NCBI GenBank assembly: GCA_019694435.1 | Contig: JAIBBZ010000002.1 | Coordinates: 1 to 64,000 of the forward strand | Length of the DNA stretch: 64,000 nucleotides | Direction of reading: 5' to 3' | From: Pirellulales bacterium | GTDB lineage: Bacteria; Planctomycetota; Planctomycetia; Pirellulales; JAEUIK01 | Part shown: in pieces, positions 9,685-19,509 of the stretch | Numbering within the stretch: position 1 is the first letter of the stretch | Layout: each line of letters begins with the position of its first letter | Position numbers and translations under genes: made by a program | The notes under the pieces: generated by a model | Told to the model about the DNA's origin: nothing | The model's database searches: none | The model's input: the letters and a program-made list of their open reading frames with translations, nothing else

Positions 9685-10188
9685 CTATTCGGCATACAGG
9701 TTTGCGACGATCATCCCGGCCACGAGTGGCAGCATGTCGGCACTTACTGCGTCACTGACCAGGATCGTTCCGATTTGGCCGCGCCGAAACACGGCCAGTG
9801 TCCTGCCATCCGCGGTTTTCAGCCGCCCGCCACGACAACCAGGATAATTCAAGATCGTCATCTCGCCGACACGCCATTCGATGTCATGCAAGTTCAGGCA
9901 ACAGGCCAGGACCGAGCCTGTCAGGCGACCTTCACAGACCGAAGTGTCTCCCAGCGTAATCAACCGGCATGGGACATTGCTTGATCTCTCAAGCGACGTT
10001 GGAATCCTGTTTGGCATGTGAAGAGCGAATTGTCGTCCATCATGCCACGTGTACTTCAGCTTGGACCAACGACTGCATGTTAGTTGAAAGACGCCTCGAA
10101 ACTTGACCTCGCCATCGGGCATCGCCAGGCAGAAGGTAAAAGTGTTACGCAAGGGCGATCCATAGCTGACTTCCATTCGCGTAGCCAT
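9685..10188 (-). CDS. Hypothetical protein, 167 residues
   Basis: An ATG-to-TAG frame whose translation reads like a real protein. It has an ordered, beta-rich pattern ending in a hydrophobic stretch (SADMLPLVAGMIVANLYAE), and seven Cys residues. I recognise no family and see no signal peptide. The DNA is visibly less GC-rich than the flanking genes, which suggests recent acquisition or relaxed constraint. It sits alone on the minus strand between the multi-N1 protein and the EF-hand gene. It could be an isolated lineage-specific gene or a decaying remnant. The frame upstream (10193-10432) contains possible protein-like residues but no recognisable domain. Confidence 0.5.
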   Translation of the reverse strand: MATRMEVSYGSPLRNTFTFCLAMPDGEVKFRGVFQLTCSRWSKLKYTWHDGRQFALHMPNRIPTSLERSSNVPCRLITLGDTSVCEGRLTGSVLACCLNLHDIEWRVGEMTILNYPGCRGGRLKTADGRTLAVFRRGQIGTILVSDAVSADMLPLVAGMIVANLYAE

Positions 10189-10787
10189 GGCATCAGCCCT
10201 GTCTGTCCCGCTCGAATTCTTCCGGCTTGAGCAGCCGGCCGCGACTTTCTAAGGGCCTTGGGCGCGCGGCAATTTGGGAGTTCAGTCGTCCGCTTCTCAA
10301 AAGACCACTCCACGTTCGTGTGGTTCGAAGTCGCTCGGGAACGTGGTGCGCTCGTCGAATACCGCCCCATCCCTGGCGGAGTCGATCAGCAGAGTTCAGG
10401 ACAAGTTTGCCCCCCGAAAAGAGCTTCGACAAGCATCACAGCCGATCCGATTGAGCCCTTGGAGTGAGAGTCCATCGAAGATCGTCGCAGGCAGTTGTTC
10501 TTCGTGCAGCGATGGCGAGGCGATGTCGTGATCGCAGGTGAGGACAAGCTCGACGGACAGTTCCGCACTTCTAACCGCATGGTACGGCCTTTCGCACGTA
10601 CAAGCGGCGTCGACAATTGAGCAATCGCGTGGCATCCCTCGGGGCAAAACGCCATGGCGTATCATCCCGCGTTGCACGTGAATTGAATGTGTGCAGTCGA
10701 AGCGGGCGATCTGGCTGAGTAGCCACCGGCGGTGGCCGGTCGCGGCTATACCTGGACGGGGGCTGCGTCGAGAATTGCAGTCACGCC
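10189..10787. other. Softer-composition stretch with no confident gene
   Basis: About 600 bases between two minus-strand genes. Several short frames exist. One at 10396-10665 (-) encodes 89 residues with five Cys, and one at 10193-10432 (-) encodes 79 residues. None has a recognisable domain or a good ribosome binding site. Composition is lower in GC than the surroundings. It may be gene debris; no terminal inverted repeats or transposase fragments were recognised. Confidence 0.45.
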
Positions 10788-11822
10788 CTACCGCAAGGCC
10801 GCCGCGTCGGTTGCCGAGGGTGTGGAAGGGGCCGCGGTGTTGATGGCGCGGCCCTCGGCGGCGGTGATCAGGCCGTCGCGATCGGTGTCGTACTGCTCGA
10901 AGCGGTGCAGCTCGGTGCCCGACCAGCGGGCCGAGAATTCGGCCATCGAAATCTGCGCGTCGCCGTTCGTGTCGCTGGCCAGGAACCAATCGGGCAGGCC
11001 GGTGGGCAGATTGCGCTCGGGCACATAGAACTGCCGGGCGCGGCGGGCCAGTTCGAGTTCGGCCGCCGACGGGTCGCCGCTGGGCGCTGCCGTGGCGACC
11101 GGCGCGGCGCCGGGTTCCGTGGGCTGGGTCGGCTCGACGGGCACCGGCATCAGGCGGATCAGCCGCCGGCGACTGTAGACGGCGACCCGGGCCGCGATCT
11201 CATGGGCCTCGAGAATACCGTCGGCGTTCAGGTCGGCCATCGCCGGCTCGCCCGGCATGGCGGCATATTCGGTCGGGCTCAGCCGGCCGTCGTTGTCGAC
11301 GTCGTACTGCGACACGACCACTTCCGCATAGCGGCGGATCTTGGACGAGATGTTTGTCGGCACCGGGGCCTGCGGTTCCTCGCCCTCGCGCAAGGCCTCC
11401 ATCGGCGATTGCAGCGTGCCGGGCTTTGCCGGCCCGGTCGTGGCATACGAAGAAGGCAACCGGCGCACGGGCGCTGCCGCGGGGGCGGGCGGGTCAGGCG
11501 CCGGCGAGAGCACCTGCGTCTCGATCGCCGGCAAAGCTTGCGCAGCTTGCCCCTGTGCAGGCGCCGACGCCTCGGCGCTTGGCGCCGTACCGAGCGACGC
11601 GACTTGCGGCGAGGGCTCGGCTGCCGCTGGCTTGGTCTTGCGGGGACGGGCCACGCGAGGCTTGCTCAGCGGCGGAGTCGTCGGCTCGGCGGGTCCAAAA
11701 TATGCCACCGCGCCCAACAGCGCCGCCACGACAGCCAACAACAACATGCGGCGATTCGGCGCAAGCTGGAGCCACTTCCGACGGCTCTTCACGGTCGAGT
11801 TGGCTTCGATGGATGAACTCAT
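10788..11822 (-). CDS. Membrane-anchored protein with four EF-hand loops
   Basis: 344 residues from ATG 11822. An upstream in-frame start would add 29 residues without a membrane or leader pattern. Basic N-terminus, then a single hydrophobic helix at about 26-43 (signal anchor), then a long Pro/Ala/Lys-rich linker. Four calcium-loop motifs follow in two pairs: DVDNDGRLSPTE and DLNADGILEAHE near residues 172-206, and DTNGDAQISMAE and DTDRDGLITAAE near 283-321. All keep acidic or Asn residues at loop positions 1, 3 and 5 and Glu at 12. Known: EF-hand proteins are abundant in planctomycetes. It likely binds calcium in the periplasm. It lies inside the T2SS-like locus, divergent from gspE, and T2SS major pseudopilins bind calcium; a functional link is speculative. 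Confidence 0.85.
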   Translation of the reverse strand: MSSSIEANSTVKSRRKWLQLAPNRRMLLLAVVAALLGAVAYFGPAEPTTPPLSKPRVARPRKTKPAAAEPSPQVASLGTAPSAEASAPAQGQAAQALPAIETQVLSPAPDPPAPAAAPVRRLPSSYATTGPAKPGTLQSPMEALREGEEPQAPVPTNISSKIRRYAEVVVSQYDVDNDGRLSPTEYAAMPGEPAMADLNADGILEAHEIAARVAVYSRRRLIRLMPVPVEPTQPTEPGAAPVATAAPSGDPSAAELELARRARQFYVPERNLPTGLPDWFLASDTNGDAQISMAEFSARWSGTELHRFEQYDTDRDGLITAAEGRAINTAAPSTPSATDAAALR

Positions 11823-11946
11823 AAACACTTCTGGATTGATTGCCCGGCAACCGCCACGGCTCCGGTCTCGCAACATTGTATGCCGGCCGAGCGAACGGCT
11901 GCGAGACATCCTCAGCCGCCAAATTATTGCTTTGCGCGCTAGGAGA

Positions 11947-11970
11947 AACGGAAGCCCCAGGGCTTCCGTT
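11947..11970. repeat. Perfect 11-bp palindrome
   Basis: AACGGAAGCCC-CA-GGGCTTCCGTT: two perfect 11-base arms around a two-base centre. As RNA it folds into a stem with a tetraloop-size tip in either direction. There is no T-run after it, and it lies between divergent genes, so a terminator role is unlikely. It could be a dispersed palindromic repeat or a protein-binding site. Confidence 0.6.
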
Positions 11971-12080
11971 CAGTGCATAAACCCTGTTTGTCATTGAGTT
12001 TGTGTGCTCAGTTGGTCTCTCGAAATCGGTCAGATCAGTTTCCCAGATGGTGGGCAAGTTTTCCGGCGTGCACTCTGGCA

Positions 12081-12109
12081 TGGGCAGATGCTTGCGCGTC
12101 AAATAAAAT
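12081..12109 (+). promoter_or_regulatory. Candidate promoter for the gsp operon
   Basis: TGGGCA (12081-12086), a 17-base spacer, then TAAAAT (12104-12109). The -10 matches consensus at five of six positions and the -35 at four. It would give a leader of about 230 nt before gspE. Weak, sequence-only evidence. Confidence 0.3.
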
Positions 12110-12349
12110 GCGTTCGTTCGTGGTCCCTGCCCTGGGGAGGGCTGCCGCGAATCCCGCCTTGGCCACTACCAGCCTGCCTTCACACAGCAAAGATTTCGTG
12201 CCCGCGGCGGCGAGCTGCCCCTACCCGGTAGTTCGGCCGTATGACGGGTCCGGCGCAAGCGACCACCCACCGGGGCGAATCGCACCTTCGCTGTCCACCC
12301 TGCCGAGCCCGCGCTCGCCGAACCTACCTCCTGAAGCGGATTTTCGACG

Positions 12350-14041
<1,692 letters not shown>

Positions 14042-14064
14042 CGCCGGCCGACCGGATTTGGTTT

Positions 14065-15273
14065 ATGCCCGATTTTGCCTACACAGCCCGACGCGTCTCC
14101 GGCGAGCAGGTCAACGGCACGATTGCCGCCAGCACCGAGCGCGAGGCCCTGGCGCTATTGGGCGAGCGCGAGCTGTTTCCGCTACAGATCACCCGCGAGC
14201 AGCCAGCCTCGCAATCGTGGCGCGGTCGCAAGGCGGTGAAGCCCCAACTGCTGGCCACCACGCTGGCGCAACTGGCCGACCTGCTGACGAGCGGGGTGCC
14301 GCTGCTGCGCTCGCTCGAGGTGCTGGCCAAGCAATCGTCGCACCCGACGCTCGGCGAGGTGTTGTCGGACATTCGCGATCGCGTCGCCGAGGGCTCGACG
14401 CTCGACGACGCCTTTGCCCGCCATCCCGACGTGTTCAACGAGCTGGTGGTGAGCATGGTGCGCGCCGGCAGCGAAGGCGGTTTTCTCGAAGACGTGCTCC
14501 AGCGGACCGCGCAGTTCATCGAACACCAGGAAGACCTCAAGGGCCGGGTGATCGGTGCGGCGACGTATCCCATGTTGCTGGCCATCGCCGGCACGGCGGC
14601 CGTCACGGTGTTGATCGTGTTTTTCGTGCCCAAGTTCGCCGAGTTGTTTGCCCGGCTGAAAGAACAGGGCGAGCTGCCCGGTCTGACCATCGCCCTGCTG
14701 TGGCTGAGCGACACGCTTGGCCACTACGGGCTGATCATCGTCGCGGTCTTGGCCGGGGCGATCTACGGACTGCGGCGCTACGTCGCCACGCCCGAGGGGC
14801 GCACACGCTTCGATCAGCTCCGGCTGAAGGTGCCCTTGGTGGGCGCGATTTACGTCAACCTGGCCGTGTCGCGGTTTTGCCGGGTGCTCGGCACCTTGCT
14901 GCGCAATGGCGTGTCGATTCTGCGGGCCCTGGAGATCAGCAGCGATTCGACCGGCAACAAGGTGCTGTCCGAAAAGATCCGCCGCGCCGGCGACAGCATC
15001 ACGGCCGGCGAGCGCCTGTCGACGCCGCTGGCCGAGGGCGGGCTGTTTCCCCGGGCTGTGGTGGAAATGATCAGCGTGGCCGAGGAATCGAACAACTTGG
15101 AAAAGGTGCTGGTCGACATCGCCGACGGGATCGACCGCCGCACCGAGCGCCAGCTCGACCTGATGGTGCGGCTGATCGAGCCGGCGATGTTGTTGATCAT
15201 GGCCGTGATCATCTTGTGTGTCGTGGTGGCTTTGTTGCTGCCCGTGTTCCAGATGAGCACGACGATGGGTTGA
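14065..15273 (+). CDS. gspF: Type II secretion inner-membrane platform protein GspF
   Basis: 402 residues from ATG 14065; the same frame is open further upstream but only inside gspE. The N-terminus (FAYTARRVSGEQVNGTI) is the standard GspF opening. Two T2SSF domains are present, each followed by membrane helices: about 168-192 and 212-232 after the first, and a C-terminal helix near 372-397 after the second. The conserved LLxxGVPLLRSLEVLAKQ and LLRNGVSILRALEI segments mark the two repeats. Known: polytopic platform that couples GspE to the pseudopilus. An 87-base gap to gspG includes a T-tract and a ribosome site AAAGGTG. Confidence 0.94.
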   Translation: MPDFAYTARRVSGEQVNGTIAASTEREALALLGERELFPLQITREQPASQSWRGRKAVKPQLLATTLAQLADLLTSGVPLLRSLEVLAKQSSHPTLGEVLSDIRDRVAEGSTLDDAFARHPDVFNELVVSMVRAGSEGGFLEDVLQRTAQFIEHQEDLKGRVIGAATYPMLLAIAGTAAVTVLIVFFVPKFAELFARLKEQGELPGLTIALLWLSDTLGHYGLIIVAVLAGAIYGLRRYVATPEGRTRFDQLRLKVPLVGAIYVNLAVSRFCRVLGTLLRNGVSILRALEISSDSTGNKVLSEKIRRAGDSITAGERLSTPLAEGGLFPRAVVEMISVAEESNNLEKVLVDIADGIDRRTERQLDLMVRLIEPAMLLIMAVIILCVVVALLLPVFQMSTTMG

Positions 15274-15360
15274 GGTCGGAAGTCAAGCGTGCCGCGGCGC
15301 GGGGTGTCGCGCGGCGGGCACTCGGTTGAGTTTCACGTTTTTTTGAGAAAGGTGACTGTC

Positions 15361-15834
15361 ATGTACAACGCGATTCGCCATCGCCGGCGACGGGCCGGCT
15401 TCACGCTGATGGAGCTACTCTTGGTGATGGCCATCCTGGTGATCCTGCTGGGCCTCGTCGCCCCGCGGTTCATGAACACGCAGGCCAAGGCCAACATCAA
15501 CGCCGCCAAGAGCCAGATCGGCTTGTTCAAGACGCCGTTGGAGATGTACTTCCAGAACATGAACGCCTATCCCACGACCGAGCAGGGCCTGTTGGCCATC
15601 GCCGAGGCGCCGGCCGACCTCGAGAACAAGGACAAATGGGACGGGCCCTACATCGACGGCGGTATTCCCAAGGATCCGTGGGGACACGACTACCAGTACC
15701 GCTATCCGGCTGAGAAGAACAAAAACGATTTCCCGGACATCTGGTCGCTCGGTCCCGACGGCGAAGACGGCTCGGACGACGACATCGGCAACTGGCCCGC
15801 CGACGTCGAGGGCGAAACGACCGAGGCCACCTGA
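15361..15834 (+). CDS. gspG: Major pseudopilin GspG
   Basis: 157 residues. A short basic leader ends in the type III prepilin site RAG-FTLMELLLVMAILVIL, with Phe+1 and Glu+5, followed by the long hydrophobic helix. The C-terminal half has the GspG signatures YPTTEQGLLAI and DPWGHDYQYRYP. Its end, SLGPDGEDGSDDDIGNW, matches the calcium-binding loop of T2SS major pseudopilins. Known: polymerises into the periplasmic pseudopilus after processing by prepilin peptidase; no such peptidase gene is in this window. An AAAGGTG element precedes the start by about 8 bases, stronger than the overlapping starts downstream, as expected for the most abundant subunit. Confidence 0.96.
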   Translation: MYNAIRHRRRRAGFTLMELLLVMAILVILLGLVAPRFMNTQAKANINAAKSQIGLFKTPLEMYFQNMNAYPTTEQGLLAIAEAPADLENKDKWDGPYIDGGIPKDPWGHDYQYRYPAEKNKNDFPDIWSLGPDGEDGSDDDIGNWPADVEGETTEAT

Positions 15835-15846
15835 GGCTCGATCCGC

Positions 15847-16542
15847 ATGACGGCGTCGTTGGGCCACGGCGCGAGGTCCGCCAAGCGCGGCTTCACGCTG
15901 ATGGAAATGCTGCTGGTGCTGGGGCTCCTGGTCGTTTTGGCGGCCGTGAGCTGGCCGGCGCTGCGCGGACCCATTGCCAACAGCCGCCTGCGCGACGCCG
16001 CGGCGCAGTTGCGCAACAACCTCGCCCGAGCACGGCTCGCCGCACTCAACGCGGGGCGCGATCACGTGGTGTGTTTCGCCCCCGGCGGGCAGCGCTATGC
16101 GATTGCACCGCACGACGGCGTCGGCGCCGCCGCGGCGTTTGCGACGGGCGAGGAAACGGCCTTGCAATACGACGACGCACCCGAGCGCGGGCAACGCGAC
16201 GAAGCGGCGACGCCGGCCAGCACCCTGGTCGAGTTGGAGCTGCCCGAGGGAGTTCATTTCGCCGCACGAGACCTGGCCCAATCGTACGGCCGAGAATCCG
16301 CTGCGGGCACGTCGCCGGCAGCCTGGACCGATGGAACGACCGGTGAGGCCTCGGAAGGCGAGTCGGCCGGAGCCGAACGGTCTCTCGAAGCGGAGCAGAT
16401 CGTGTTTCATCCCGACGGCTCGTGCAGCGACGCGACCATCCGCCTGAACAACGAGCGGCGCTTCGCCATCACGGTGCAACTGCGCGGTTTGACCGCCGTG
16501 GCGACCGTGGGACCGCTCGAACGCGACGAGGTGGAGCCATGA
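15847..16542 (+). CDS. gspH: Minor pseudopilin GspH-like
   Basis: 231 residues with a prepilin leader KRG-FTLMEMLLVLGLLVVLAAV (Glu+5 present) and the early helix pattern SRLRDAAAQLRNNLARARLAALNAGRDHVVCF, typical of GspH/FimT proteins. The C-terminal domain is longer and more acidic than in enterobacterial GspH (about 170-190 residues), with an Ala/Glu-rich insertion around residues 95-180 before the final beta strands. It starts 12 bases after gspG. Its stop overlaps the next start (ATGA), implying translational coupling. Likely sits near the pseudopilus tip. Confidence 0.88.
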   Translation: MTASLGHGARSAKRGFTLMEMLLVLGLLVVLAAVSWPALRGPIANSRLRDAAAQLRNNLARARLAALNAGRDHVVCFAPGGQRYAIAPHDGVGAAAAFATGEETALQYDDAPERGQRDEAATPASTLVELELPEGVHFAARDLAQSYGRESAAGTSPAAWTDGTTGEASEGESAGAERSLEAEQIVFHPDGSCSDATIRLNNERRFAITVQLRGLTAVATVGPLERDEVEP

Positions 16543-16982
16543 CCCGTACCGCGCGCGGCGGCTTCTCGCTGTTGGAGATGATGCTGGCGATGACCATTCT
16601 GCTCGGGTCGATCGCCGTGCTGGGCGAATTGGCCAGCCTCGGTCGCCGCAACGCGGCGCAAGCGGCGGCGCTGACCCGGGCCGAGTTGCTGTGCGAGAGC
16701 CTCATGGCCGAAATCGCCGCCTCGGGCACGCTGCCCGAGACGGTCGAAGAGCAACCGATTCCGGAGCAGCAGGGCTGGTTGTATTCGGTGCGCCGCGAAC
16801 CGCTCGAACAGCCGGGCATTGTCTCGGTGCGCATCTCGGTGGCGCAAGACCTGCCCAAGGAACGGCGGCCCGTCCGCTTTGCACTCGTACGCTGGCTACC
16901 CGAGCCTGCTTCGCGATCGGGTTCGACGCCGAACGGCTCGTCCAGTGGTTCGTCGGTGGCGCCTGCTGGAGGCACGCAATGA
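16539..16982 (+). CDS. gspI: Minor pseudopilin GspI-like
   Basis: 147 residues. Prepilin site RGG-FSLLEMMLAMTILLGSIAVL with Glu+5, then the helix segment RRNAAQAAALTRAELLCESLMAEI that resembles GspI (AxxLAxxxAxxxLxExxA). A small beta domain follows (GWLYSVRREPL), and a Ser/Gly-rich tail. Both ends overlap neighbours by four bases (ATGA). Known: GspI, GspJ and GspK form the tip complex that primes pseudopilus assembly. Assignment to I rather than another minor pseudopilin rests on gene order and helix pattern. Confidence 0.86.
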   Translation: MTRTARGGFSLLEMMLAMTILLGSIAVLGELASLGRRNAAQAAALTRAELLCESLMAEIAASGTLPETVEEQPIPEQQGWLYSVRREPLEQPGIVSVRISVAQDLPKERRPVRFALVRWLPEPASRSGSTPNGSSSGSSVAPAGGTQ

Positions 16983-17914
16983 ACCGACCGCGCGCCTTCA
17001 CACTGATCGAGTTGCTGCTGGCCATGGTCTTGTCGACTGTGGTGTTGGCCGGGTTGTGGACCGCCATGCGCGTCCATGTGCGGATGTTCCAAGGCGGGCA
17101 CCGCGAGGTGGAAGAAGCGCAGTTGGCTCGGGCCCTGTTCCATCGGATCGCCAGCGATCTGCGCGGCACGATCGCGCCCTTGGCGACGGCGAGTCCTGCG
17201 TCGTCGTCTTCCTCAGCCGCGCCGTCGGGTCCCGCGCGGCTACGCGGGACTGCGCGGTGGCTGCAGTGCGAAGTTGAATCGGCCGACACGCGCGTCTCGC
17301 CGCAGATCGTCACTTACTATGTGCGCGACGAACAGATGGCCACCGGCCGCGCGACGAGCGGCGGCGAGCCGAGCGCGGACGACTTGGGCCTGGTGCGCCG
17401 CGAACTGAGTGCGACCTATCGCGATCAACTGGCTGCCCAAGGTCGCCGTGGCGGCGCTCAGACCGCGGCCGCCTCGAACGATTTGCCGCCGTCGCTGCCG
17501 GTGCGGCAGTCCGAGGAAACCGAGGGGCCGTCGCCCGAGGTTTTGCTCGCACCCGAAGTGCGGCAGCTCGAATTCCGCTATTTCGACGGCGCCAGTTGGC
17601 ACGATCAATGGGACAGCGTCGCCGAGGGCGGATTGCCTAGCCTGGTTGCGGTGGCGATCGCGCTCGAACCGCCCCCGGCAAAAGCGTCGTCCGTTGCGGC
17701 GACCGCCGGCGCCGCGCCGGATTCGACCGACGACCTTCCCGACTCGCGGCGCGAATCCTTGTTTACCGAATCGCTCCAGCCGCGGCAGTTCGCCGTGTAT
17801 CGCATGAATGTGACGCTCGCCGCGGCGCGGCCGGCGCAGTCGTCGTCCGCATCGGGCACGGCAACGTCCTCGCCCTCAGCGGCCGCGCCGACGAACGCGG
17901 GAGGCATGCCATGA
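16979..17914 (+). CDS. gspJ: Minor pseudopilin GspJ-like
   Basis: 311 residues. The prepilin site PRA-FTLIELLLAMVLSTVVLAGLW has Glu+5. The domain contains the GspJ-like segments EEAQLARALFHRIASDLRG and VRQLEFRYFDGASWHDQWDS. It is about 100 residues longer than enterobacterial GspJ because of Ser/Ala-rich low-complexity loops near residues 70-85 and 235-260 and a Ser/Ala-rich tail. Translationally coupled to gspI and gspK through ATGA overlaps. Confidence 0.88.
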   Translation: MNRPRAFTLIELLLAMVLSTVVLAGLWTAMRVHVRMFQGGHREVEEAQLARALFHRIASDLRGTIAPLATASPASSSSSAAPSGPARLRGTARWLQCEVESADTRVSPQIVTYYVRDEQMATGRATSGGEPSADDLGLVRRELSATYRDQLAAQGRRGGAQTAAASNDLPPSLPVRQSEETEGPSPEVLLAPEVRQLEFRYFDGASWHDQWDSVAEGGLPSLVAVAIALEPPPAKASSVAATAGAAPDSTDDLPDSRRESLFTESLQPRQFAVYRMNVTLAAARPAQSSSASGTATSSPSAAAPTNAGGMP

Positions 17915-19509
17915 ACCTCTCCCGCCGCATGCGATTGGGCCCACCAGGCCCGCGCGGGCTGGTGCTCGTGCTGGTCTTGGTCGTGGTGGCGATGTTGAGC
18001 CTGGCCGGCTTTTCTTTTACCGACCTGATGGTTACCGAAGTCAAGGCCACGCGCAGCGTAGGGCACGAGCTGCAGGCCCGGCAATTGCTGGCCTCGGGAG
18101 CGACTTACCTGCAATCGCTCGTGGCGCTGCGCCCGGAAGAGCTGGAGCAATTCGGCGGTCTCGAAGACAACCCCGCACGGCTGCGTGCGGTCGAAGTCTT
18201 CCGCGACGAGCGTACGGGCCTCACCGGGAGGTTCACCGTGCTCGCGCCGCCCGATCCGTCGTCGAGCGCCAGCGCGACCGAATCGACCGCCGCGCCGCGC
18301 TATGGCATGGCGGACGAGTCGGCCAAGCTGAATCTCGCCGCGCTGGTCGAATGGGACCACGCACAAGCCGGCGCGGGACGCAAGGCGCTCATGAACCTGC
18401 CGGGCATGACGACCGCGGCCGCCGACGCGCTGCTCGACTGGTGCGACGCCGACAGCAATCCACGGGAACAAGGCGCGGAGGTCGACTATTACTCAGGGCT
18501 CGAGCCCGGCTACGGCCCGCGCAACGGTCCCCTCGACACGCTCGCCGAGTTGTTGTTGGTGCGCGACGTGACGCCCGAGTCGTTGTTCGGCCGCGATGCC
18601 AATCGCAATGGCGTCCTGGACGAGGCGGAATTGACCGTTGCCGAGCCGACAGCCGGCGATCGCGCGACGACAAGCGAAGCGGGCACCGCTCCGCGCGGCT
18701 GGTCTACGTGGATCACGCTGCATAGCGCCGAGGCAATGACAGACGGTCAGGGGAATCCCCGCATCCAGCTCAACGGCGATCTCAAGCAGTTGCACGAGGC
18801 GCTCGCCAAGCGGTTCAACCAGGCGATCGCGGATTTCGCGGTCCTCTATCGCCAGTACGGCCCCGCCACGAGTTCGCCGAAGCCGGGCCAGATCTCGCAG
18901 GTCGACCTGTCGCAGCCGGCACGGTTCAACTTCAGTTCGATCTTCGACCTGGCCGGTGCCAAGGTTGTCGTCCAGAAGCCTGGCGAAGCGAACGGCGTGC
19001 TCGTCGACAGCCCCCTGGGCACGGCGACCGACGCCTTGCGAGGCTGGCTGCCGGATTGGCTCGACGCTGTCATGCTCGCGGCCGCGCCCCGCGTGGGCCG
19101 CGTAAACGTGAATCGCGCCTCGCGCGAAGTGCTGCTCGGCGTGCCGGGGCTGGAAGCCACGGAGGCCGACGCCCTGATCGCGAAGCGCGAAGGCCAAACC
19201 TCGGGCCAACGCGGTGATCGGGCCCGGCAGACGGCGGCCTGGCTGGTCACCGAAGGCATCGTGCCATTCGACAAGTTCCGCAAGTTGAACGACTATGTAA
19301 CGGGGGCCGGGGCGGTGTTTCGCACCCAGCTCATCGCCTTTTTTGATGAAGTGCCGCTGACCCTGCGGGCCGAGGTCGTGCTCGACGCGACGCAAACGCC
19401 GGCCCGGGTGGTGAGCTGGCAAGATTTTCAACGCCTCGGACAGGCGTACGAAGCCGCGGTGATTCGCGGCGAGGAGGACCGGAGCCATGCCGCGTTATCT
19501 GGCCGTTGA
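17911..19509 (+). CDS. gspK: Minor pseudopilin GspK-like
   Basis: 532 residues. The N-terminal hydrophobic segment (GLVLVLVLVVVAMLSLAGFSF) follows a basic leader. As is usual for GspK, the conserved Glu+5 is absent. The helix continues with TRSVGHELQARQLLASGATYLQSL. Helical segments include GMTTAAADALLDWCDADSNP and the later GVPGLEATEADALIAKR, a helix-hairpin-helix-like motif seen in GspK. It is longer than the E. coli protein (about 330). It overlaps gspJ by four bases and the next gene by 23. Known: the tip subunit that crowns the GspI-GspJ-GspK complex. Confidence 0.87.
   Translation: MNLSRRMRLGPPGPRGLVLVLVLVVVAMLSLAGFSFTDLMVTEVKATRSVGHELQARQLLASGATYLQSLVALRPEELEQFGGLEDNPARLRAVEVFRDERTGLTGRFTVLAPPDPSSSASATESTAAPRYGMADESAKLNLAALVEWDHAQAGAGRKALMNLPGMTTAAADALLDWCDADSNPREQGAEVDYYSGLEPGYGPRNGPLDTLAELLLVRDVTPESLFGRDANRNGVLDEAELTVAEPTAGDRATTSEAGTAPRGWSTWITLHSAEAMTDGQGNPRIQLNGDLKQLHEALAKRFNQAIADFAVLYRQYGPATSSPKPGQISQVDLSQPARFNFSSIFDLAGAKVVVQKPGEANGVLVDSPLGTATDALRGWLPDWLDAVMLAAAPRVGRVNVNRASREVLLGVPGLEATEADALIAKREGQTSGQRGDRARQTAAWLVTEGIVPFDKFRKLNDYVTGAGAVFRTQLIAFFDEVPLTLRAEVVLDATQTPARVVSWQDFQRLGQAYEAAVIRGEEDRSHAALSGR

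Larger units (their letters stand above)
11823..12349. other. Divergent intergenic region upstream of the gspE operon
   Basis: 527 bases between the EF-hand gene (-) and gspE (+). It contains an 11-bp palindrome at 11947-11970 and a candidate plus-strand promoter at 12081-12109. Short frames on both strands lack recognisable content. Confidence 0.6.

Noticed and set aside
10258-10467. 69-codon plus-strand frame in the soft-composition stretch
   Set aside because: No ribosome site, no recognisable domain, and the length is within chance expectation.
15289-15344. GC-rich near-palindrome plus a 7-base T-run between gspF and gspG, considered as a terminator
   Set aside because: The stem is broken by several mismatches and ends 16 bases before the T-run, so it does not form an intrinsic terminator. 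RNA processing near the major pseudopilin remains possible but is unsupported.
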